Shown here: positions 58,220-64,000 of the stretch, piece after piece
Layout: each line of letters starts with the position of its first letter
Numbering within the stretch: the first letter of the stretch is position 1
NCBI GenBank assembly: GCA_016712535.1
Contig: JADJQW010000002.1
Location: 434,001-498,000, forward strand
Source: Flavobacteriales bacterium
GTDB lineage: Bacteria > Bacteroidota > Bacteroidia > Flavobacteriales_F > PHOS-HE28
Direction: 5' to 3'
Length of the DNA: 64,000 nucleotides
Program-made: the position numbers and the translations under genes
Notes under the pieces: generated by a model
Told to the model about the DNA's origin: nothing
The model's database searches: none
What the model saw: the letters and a program-made list of their open reading frames with translations, nothing else

Positions 58220-58957
58220 ATGATCTCGGCCGTGCAGGTGGATGATGAGGCGAGCGCCCGCGAATTCCTGCGCTCCCGTTTGCACGACGTCGCCCCAGAG
58301 GTCCAAGTCCTCAGCGAAGCGAAGAACATCGATGAGGCGCAACGCCTGATAGCGGAGGCCAGGCCTCAACTTGTGTTCCTGGATGTGGAGATGCCCAGCG
58401 GCGATGGCTTCGAGCTGCTCAAGCGGCTTGGTCGGTGGGACTTCGATGTCATCTTCACGACCAGCCACCAGCACTACGCCATCCAGGCCATCCGCTTCAG
58501 TGCACTGGATTACCTGCTGAAGCCTGTGCAACCGGATGAGCTGCGCGCGGCGATAGACCGCCACCTGGATCGTAAGGGCACGACCTCGCCCGAAGTGCAG
58601 CAGCAGTTCTTGACCAACATCGAACCGCGCAATGAGCAAGCCCTCAAGCTCACCCTCACGCACGGCGATCGCACGCATGCCGTCGCGCCGGCGGACATCG
58701 CGTGGTGCCAGGCCGACGACAATTACACCGCGCTGCACCTCGCCGATGAGCGCCGCTTCGTCTCCGCCCGCACGCTGAAGGACTACGACGAGATGCTCAC
58801 GCCGCTCGGCTTCATCCGCGTGCATAAGAGCGCGCTGGTGAACCGCCGCCACGTGGACGGCATCGATGGTGAAGGGCGTGTGCGCCTGCGCAACGGCGTG
58901 CGCGTGGAGATCAGCCGGAGGAGGATGGAGGAGGTGACGCTCGCGCTCCGCGGCTGA
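58220..58957 (+). CDS. LytTR-family response regulator
   Basis: The 245-residue regulator has a receiver domain (D55 in LVFLDVEMPSGDG, FTTSHQHYAIQAI, YLLKPVQP) and a C-terminal LytTR DNA-binding domain (~135-240, IAWCQADDNYTALHLADER, GFIRVHKSALVNRRHVDGID). It is the partner of the adjacent LytS-type kinase and probably controls the SLC13 transporter or nearby envelope genes. Confidence 0.93.
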   Translation: MISAVQVDDEASAREFLRSRLHDVAPEVQVLSEAKNIDEAQRLIAEARPQLVFLDVEMPSGDGFELLKRLGRWDFDVIFTTSHQHYAIQAIRFSALDYLLKPVQPDELRAAIDRHLDRKGTTSPEVQQQFLTNIEPRNEQALKLTLTHGDRTHAVAPADIAWCQADDNYTALHLADERRFVSARTLKDYDEMLTPLGFIRVHKSALVNRRHVDGIDGEGRVRLRNGVRVEISRRRMEEVTLALRG

Positions 58958-58996
58958 CCGTTGCCTCGATCCCGCCCCGTAGCCTCGGTCTTCCTT

Positions 58997-59004
58997 TACG
59001 TTCG
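58997..59004 (+). promoter_or_regulatory. Promoter -7 box TACGTTCG for the repeat protein
   Basis: The box lies 40 nt before the ATG at 59045. Confidence 0.45.
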
Positions 59005-59044
59005 GCCAGCATTGGCTTCCCTTGGTCGTGCAATTCCCACGATC

Positions 59045-62000
59045 ATGCGCAGCGCACTCCTCTCAGCCCTTCTCCTCCCCGCGTTGGCCTTCGCCCAGAA
59101 CGCCCCCAACCCGGATTGCGCCAACGCTTACCCTATTGCGGTGAGCCCCGGCTCGGTGCCTGAGCCGTGGGTGCTGAGCAACAGCTTCGGCGAGCCGAAT
59201 GCCATGACGCCCGCGGCGTGCAGCGGCAACGGCTACAACGATGTGTGGTTCAGCTTCGTGGCCACGGCCAGCGCGCTTACCGTGGTGTATGATGATAACG
59301 CCGCTGTGATCGAGGCGTTCAGCGGCAGCTGCGGCGCGCTGAACAGCATCGGGTGCACGGTCGGGGCGGTGGCCACGGGAGCCCTGCCGCTCACCGGCCT
59401 CGTCGTGGGCAACACGTATTACTTCAGGAGCTACATCGCGTCGCCGGGCGGCGTGAACGGCGGCGGCACGCGGCGTTGGGGCGTCGTCCATCCGATCACG
59501 AACGACGAGTGCGCAGGAGCAATGGAGATCGTTCCGTCGCCCGATCACGGCACGCTCACCCTCGGGGCGCAATTCTCCACCATCGGGGCTACGCAATCGC
59601 AGGCGGGCTGCTGGACGGTGGCCGCCTCGGATGACGATGTGTGGCTGCGCTTCACCGCAACGGCCGCAAGGCACCTGCTGGTGATCACGCCGGAGAATGA
59701 CATCGAGGTGCAGGCTTTTTCCGGGACTTGCGGAAGCCTCACCAGCTTGTGGTGCGAGAATGATTGGCAAGGGGATCGCGAGATCACCGAGCTTACGCCG
59801 GGGCAGGAGGTTTTCCTGCGCGTGTACTCGGACAACACGACACCGGGGTTCTTCGTGTGGTTCCGGGTGGCGATCACCGCTCCCCCGCTGAACGATGAAT
59901 GCGCGAACGCGATCACCATGGCGGTGAACGAAAGCGCCGAGCCGGGACCGCAGTACGGTTTCGATCAGGATGGGGCCACGTCGTCGGTCGTGAACGACTA
60001 CACGACGCTGCGTGATGTGTGGTTCCAGTTCACCGCGCCCGCTTCGCCCATCGTGGTCGAGAAGGTCGGCTCCTTCAGCCTTGCGCTCTTCGAGCCGAAT
60101 TGCGTGGACGGCATCATGAACGAGACCGGCCCGGACCCGCTGATCCTGGATGCCCTCACGCCCGGCACCAGCTACAAGCTGAAGGCGAGCGGCTTCAACG
60201 GCGCCATCCGCACGCGCGGACTGACCACCAACGACGAATGCACTGACGCCATCAGCCTTTCCGTGCAACCCGACGGTGCCCCGTTGCAGTTCACGCACGC
60301 AGTCACCTATGGCGCTACCGAGAGCGCCACCGCTTGTTTGGCCGGCACCGATGACGATGTGTGGTTCACCTTCACGGCGACGGCACCCACCGTGCGCCTG
60401 CGCGCGCTGGCCGATGGGGCCGTGCTCCGGTACGAATTGAACACCGGAGCCTGCGGCTCCCTCACGGCGGTGGAATGCGCGGGTGTGGACATCAACTTCG
60501 GCACCGCGCTCGATAGCCTGGTGGTCGGCACCAACTACACGCTCCGCTTGTGGACCAGTGCAGCGGTGCAGAAGCCGATCAAGATTGCTTTGTCCGAGGC
60601 TGTCTCGAACGATGAATGCGTGGGTGCGCTCCCGCTGGTGCCGACCACCCTGGCGGACTACGACATGGCCCAGCGCACCGAGTTCCGGTTCGCCACGTCA
60701 TCGCTGCCGCAATGCGGATCCGTTTTCCCAGCGTTGGACCTGTGGTACTCCTTCACGGCCATGGCAAGCACGGCGGCCTTGCTGGTGCAACCCGTCGTGA
60801 CCGGCGCGAATCCGGTGAACACGGAGCTCTTCTCCGGCACCTGCGCATCGCTCACCAGTGTGCTCTGCACGGACGAAGCCCAGACCAATTACACCGGCCT
60901 GGTGCCTGGCGCGACCTACTTCGTGCGCGTCTATACGACGGGTAGTGTCAGTTCACGGTTCCGCCATCAGTTCTACGCGCCAGCCGTGAACGATGACATG
61001 GCAGGTGCGATCCAGCTCTTCCCTGGCGGCGATGAATTCGCGCATCCCATGCACCCGTACGCGAACTATGGCGCTTCGTCATCGTTCGCGCAAGCGGCCT
61101 GCACCGGCACTCCGGCCGATGATGTGTGGTTCTACTTCGTGGCGACCACCAGTGAGCACCATGTCGGCCTGGACATCGGCAGCATGAACTACCCGGAGAA
61201 CGCGCCCACCATGCGCATCGAGACTTTCAGCGGTTTCAGCACGATCCCCGACACGCTGCTCGCGAACGAGCTGGTGTGCGGCACCAGCGCCAATGGCGTC
61301 AACGTGACCGGCCTTACCGTGGGCGACACGGTGATGGTGCGCTTCTTCAACTCCACGGCGGGGGTGCACAACATCCGCACCTTCCATCCTTATGTGGGCG
61401 ACGGCGGCACGGCCGATGAGGCCAGCGGTGCTTCTGAGATCACGGAGTTCGATGCCTATGCCGGCGCCTTCGACACCAACAACGCCACGGAAAGCTTGCC
61501 CAGCAACGGGTGTGCGGTGATCGGCGACAGTCCGGACGATGACGTCTGGTTCAAGTTCACGCACGATGGTGAAGCCGCCACCATCATGTGCCACTTCCTC
61601 GACAACAATGCGGTGCTGGAACTGTTCCAGGGTCCCGTGGGGAATCTCACGTCCATCGCCTGCGGCCAGAACTACCTGGTGCTGCCCGGCGGCATGGTCG
61701 ATGGGCAGACCTACCATTTGCGCGTGTACAGCCGCAACACCAGCGACCTATCGGGCAGGCTCGGACTCTTCCACACGCCGCACCCGATGGAGAGCGATTG
61801 CGCCGATATCGCGTGCCTCGGTCCCAACCTGGTCTTGAACCCCGGCATCGAACCCGGTGCGCTCAACGCCACGCAGTTCCAATCATCGGGCCCACCTGAC
61901 CCTATCGGCCAGGGGCTGGCTCCGGATTGGCATGCGGCGATCGCCACGGCCGACAACTACTCGGCTGGGGTTTCCTACAACGATGGCAAACGGATCCCGA

Positions 62001-62770
62001 AGGGCTATGCCAGCGCTCCCGATGCGGCCCATGATCCTCGTCCGCGTGGCGGTGGCGGAGTGGCCGGTGCGTACGCCTCCGATGGGGACGATTACTACGA
62101 GGCGATCGGCGGTCGCCTGAGCGCACCGATGGTGCCCGGGCTGCCGTACTTGATCGCGTTCAACGTGCGCGTACGCAGCGATCAAGGCACCTGCGATGGT
62201 TTCGGTGCGCACCTGAGCATGGCACCCCTCTCCATGCCATCGCCCTATCTGAATGTGCCGATGCAGATCGAATGGACAGGCGGGCGGATCGAGGGCAGCA
62301 ACGAATGGCAGACCATCTGCGGCCAGTTCATCGCCGACAAAGCCTACGAGCACATCACCGTCGGCGCGCTGAAGCCCGAGGATGAACTGGACTGCTCGGG
62401 AGGCATTGCGTATTACTACTTCGACGATGTGACCGTGGCCGAGATCATCGATGCGCTCTGCGTGACGGTGGATGTGGATGAAGTGGAGCCCGCTACTTCC
62501 TCCACGGTTGCAGGTGATGGACTGAACGTGTTCCCGAACCCAGCGAACGAGAGGCTCAACATCAGCATCGAGGACGCGTTGATCGGCGAAGAGGCGGTGA
62601 TCGAACTCTTCGATGTCACCGGAAAGCGCGTGCTTGCGCGAATGATGCCATCCCTGGCGAGCAACATGCTCCTGGAGCTTCCGGCAACGCTGCGCGAAGG
62701 CTTGTACCTGGTGATGCTGCGCGTGGAAGGACGTGGGTCGAAGAGTGCGCGAGTGATCCTCATGCGTTGA
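59045..62770 (+). CDS. Giant seven-repeat secreted protein with T9SS sorting domain
   Basis: The 1241-residue protein has a signal peptide (MRSALLSALLLPALAFA). Seven repeats of about 105-135 residues follow, each opening NDEC(A/T)xA and containing an xDDVWFxFTA strand (for example NDECAGAMEIVPS...DDDVWLRFTATA). After these come a ~200-residue domain (NLVLNPGIEPG... YYYFDDVTVAEI) and a T9SS type A sorting domain (NVFPNPANERLNISIED... to RVILMR). It is probably anchored on the cell surface, perhaps as an adhesin; the DVWF domains are pre-peptidase-like beta sandwiches. No enzyme domain is seen. Confidence 0.85.
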   Translation: MRSALLSALLLPALAFAQNAPNPDCANAYPIAVSPGSVPEPWVLSNSFGEPNAMTPAACSGNGYNDVWFSFVATASALTVVYDDNAAVIEAFSGSCGALNSIGCTVGAVATGALPLTGLVVGNTYYFRSYIASPGGVNGGGTRRWGVVHPITNDECAGAMEIVPSPDHGTLTLGAQFSTIGATQSQAGCWTVAASDDDVWLRFTATAARHLLVITPENDIEVQAFSGTCGSLTSLWCENDWQGDREITELTPGQEVFLRVYSDNTTPGFFVWFRVAITAPPLNDECANAITMAVNESAEPGPQYGFDQDGATSSVVNDYTTLRDVWFQFTAPASPIVVEKVGSFSLALFEPNCVDGIMNETGPDPLILDALTPGTSYKLKASGFNGAIRTRGLTTNDECTDAISLSVQPDGAPLQFTHAVTYGATESATACLAGTDDDVWFTFTATAPTVRLRALADGAVLRYELNTGACGSLTAVECAGVDINFGTALDSLVVGTNYTLRLWTSAAVQKPIKIALSEAVSNDECVGALPLVPTTLADYDMAQRTEFRFATSSLPQCGSVFPALDLWYSFTAMASTAALLVQPVVTGANPVNTELFSGTCASLTSVLCTDEAQTNYTGLVPGATYFVRVYTTGSVSSRFRHQFYAPAVNDDMAGAIQLFPGGDEFAHPMHPYANYGASSSFAQAACTGTPADDVWFYFVATTSEHHVGLDIGSMNYPENAPTMRIETFSGFSTIPDTLLANELVCGTSANGVNVTGLTVGDTVMVRFFNSTAGVHNIRTFHPYVGDGGTADEASGASEITEFDAYAGAFDTNNATESLPSNGCAVIGDSPDDDVWFKFTHDGEAATIMCHFLDNNAVLELFQGPVGNLTSIACGQNYLVLPGGMVDGQTYHLRVYSRNTSDLSGRLGLFHTPHPMESDCADIACLGPNLVLNPGIEPGALNATQFQSSGPPDPIGQGLAPDWHAAIATADNYSAGVSYNDGKRIPKGYASAPDAAHDPRPRGGGGVAGAYASDGDDYYEAIGGRLSAPMVPGLPYLIAFNVRVRSDQGTCDGFGAHLSMAPLSMPSPYLNVPMQIEWTGGRIEGSNEWQTICGQFIADKAYEHITVGALKPEDELDCSGGIAYYYFDDVTVAEIIDALCVTVDVDEVEPATSSTVAGDGLNVFPNPANERLNISIEDALIGEEAVIELFDVTGKRVLARMMPSLASNMLLELPATLREGLYLVMLRVEGRGSKSARVILMR

Positions 62771-62775
62771 GCGAC

Positions 62776-62783
62776 TACCTTGT
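62776..62783 (+). promoter_or_regulatory. Promoter -7 box TACCTTGT, leaderless-type start
   Basis: The box ends five bases before the ATG at 62788 and begins five bases after the previous stop. Confidence 0.4.
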
Positions 62784-62787
62784 TCGC

Positions 62788-64000
62788 ATGCGACCACTCA
62801 TCGCCATCGCGCTCATTCCGTTCGTCTGGAGTTGCAGCGCACCTATGGAACAAGCTCCCGAGTATGTCCTTCCTCCCGAATGGGAACCGCATGAAGCTGT
62901 ATGGTTCACCTACCAAGGCAATGCCGTGGATACGGTCCTGGACCAGGTGGTGCGGCGGATGGACGCTGACACGCGCGTAGTGTGCGCGGCGGATAACGAT
63001 AGCCTCGCAAGGACCATCGCTGCCCGCTGGGACGGCATGGGAATCACCAACTACCGCATGGAAGTGCTCAGCGACTCGCTCGAAGGACTTTGCGTGCGCG
63101 ATGCCGGACCGATCTTCCTGCGGCAGCGTGATGGGAGCCTGGCCGTGCTGGATGCTGATTGGAGCTACTACGGCGATCACGAGAACGTGGTGGGTTATTC
63201 CCCCGCACAGTTGGCGTTCGAGGACAGCTTTCCCACCATGCTCGCGCGGCGCATGGGCCTTCCGGTGGTGCGTAGCGCATTGGTGATCGAGGGCGGCGCA
63301 TGCGAGATCAATGGTCGTGGCGATCTGCTGCAAGTGGAGGCGGTGACCTTGCAGCGCAACCCCGGTTGGTCGCGGGACAGCATCGAGGTTGAACTGAAGC
63401 GGATCCTCGGCGCGCGACGCATCATCTGGCTGAAGGAAGGCCCGACGGACGATAGCTGGTACCTGAAGCCGCGCGTGTTCGGTCGCGTGTTCAACCAGGG
63501 CACCGGCGGGCATGTGGACGAGTTCTGCCGTTTCGTGAACGACAGCACCGTGCTGCTCTGCTGGCCCGACGATGCCGATCTCGCCGACAGCATGCAGTTG
63601 ATCACGCGCGCGCGCATGGACGTGAACCTGCGCATACTTGGGAACGCCGGACTGCATGTGGTGAAAGTGCCCACGCCCGCTACGGAGTTCTATGATCATG
63701 CGCTTGACACCGCGCGCAGCTTCGATCGCAGGTTGTTGCGCCAATACACCGACCTGCAATACGGCGATAGCATCCGTTCCACCCCTGCCGCGAGCTACCT
63801 CAATTTCCTCATCACGAACGGGCGGGTCTTCGCGCCGGCCTATTGGCGCGAGGGCATGACCGCATCCGCGAAGGAGAAGGACGAACGCGTGCGTGCGATC
63901 CTGCGAACGCACTTCCCCGGGCGCACCATCGTGCAGGTGGATCCGCGCGCGATCAACTGGCACGGCGGCGGAGTGCATTGCTGGACGCAGCAGCAACCGT
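62788..64000 (+). CDS. Agmatine deiminase-family (PAD-like) lipoprotein, cut at the window end
   Basis: The 404 codons present start with a lipoprotein signal (MRPLIAIALIPFVWSCSAP, Cys at 16). The guanidine-modifying enzyme core has LPPEWEPHEAVWFTY, CVRDAGPIFLR, ALVIEGGACEINGRGDLL, GGHVDEFCRF and the catalytic cysteine in NWHGGGVHCWTQQQP. All catalytic positions seen in agmatine and peptidyl-arginine deiminases are visible. The window ends within a few residues of the expected C-terminus. Most agmatine deiminases are cytoplasmic; the lipoprotein signal implies periplasmic or surface action, as in the porphyromonad PAD, so the substrate may be agmatine or peptidyl-arginine. Confidence 0.88.
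   Translation, partial: MRPLIAIALIPFVWSCSAPMEQAPEYVLPPEWEPHEAVWFTYQGNAVDTVLDQVVRRMDADTRVVCAADNDSLARTIAARWDGMGITNYRMEVLSDSLEGLCVRDAGPIFLRQRDGSLAVLDADWSYYGDHENVVGYSPAQLAFEDSFPTMLARRMGLPVVRSALVIEGGACEINGRGDLLQVEAVTLQRNPGWSRDSIEVELKRILGARRIIWLKEGPTDDSWYLKPRVFGRVFNQGTGGHVDEFCRFVNDSTVLLCWPDDADLADSMQLITRARMDVNLRILGNAGLHVVKVPTPATEFYDHALDTARSFDRRLLRQYTDLQYGDSIRSTPAASYLNFLITNGRVFAPAYWREGMTASAKEKDERVRAILRTHFPGRTIVQVDPRAINWHGGGVHCWTQQQP

Noticed and set aside
1..64000. CRISPR arrays, tRNA/rRNA genes, insertion sequences or prophage
   Set aside because: Intergenic regions were read for spaced repeats, cloverleaf-type sequence and transposase fragments; none could be supported.

Overview
The window reads as a chromosomal segment of a high-GC member of Bacteroidota, most likely Flavobacteriales. 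The grounds are several: the long IspG form, T9SS type A sorting domains, an HU-CCDC81/SPOR envelope protein, LytS/LytTR and NarL-type signalling pairs, and a recurrent Bacteroidota-type -7 promoter box (TAnnTTTG, here mostly TACNTTCG) placed just in front of many start codons. Genes are dense on both strands. No rRNA, tRNA, CRISPR array, transposase or phage gene was recognised, and no gene-free stretch exceeds 300 bases.

Region 1-9.4 kb: a partial delta-60 repeat protein, a chimeric ispG-derived pseudogene, HemJ, two small hypothetical genes, an HU/SPOR protein, KdsB, a TonB-dependent receptor broken by one base in a C-run, and DprA. Region 9.5-19.2 kb: glutamate dehydrogenase; two large secreted proteins (a sortilin/BNR-PKD protein and an M36 metalloprotease) that share the same C-terminal modules, the second split by an in-frame TAG; and a bacilliredoxin between them. 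Region 19.2-31.3 kb: a recJ - cytochrome/PHM-like - tadA run, two very small proteins, udk, the yicC-gmk-nadD operon, a drug/metabolite transporter, a YbhN-like membrane protein with an EF-hand-like loop, purQ and a CotH-type protein.

Region 31.3-45.5 kb: a ParE/RelE-type toxin-antitoxin pair, metG, ldcA, a DUF4412-like protein, yraN-rluB, and a tightly packed operon of AsmA-like protein, histidine kinase, HemW, cyclase and YjbR, followed by DUF502 and coiled-coil proteins. Region 45.5-64 kb: an EamA transporter, full-length ispG with a CpeT-like gene, a small wHTH/membrane pair, a TIP30-like oxidoreductase, an M23 peptidase with an apparent frameshift, a degenerate kinase with two NarL-type regulators, an SLC13 transporter with a LytS/LytTR pair, a giant seven-repeat T9SS protein and a PAD-family lipoprotein cut by the window end.

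The strongest observations are these. (i) A chimeric gene apparently joins the start of an acyl-CoA thioesterase to the C-terminal third of IspG and has lost one Fe-S cysteine. (ii) A C-terminal module with tandem dockerin-like repeats is shared by two secreted proteins, one copy cut off by a nonsense codon. (iii) A near-identical 19-20 bp motif carrying an inverted repeat brackets the kinase/double-regulator operon. (iv) Promoter boxes sit 4-20 nt from start codons, implying leaderless or very short-leader mRNAs. Three genes carry single-base or single-codon lesions, two in homopolymers, so assembly error must be excluded before biology is inferred.
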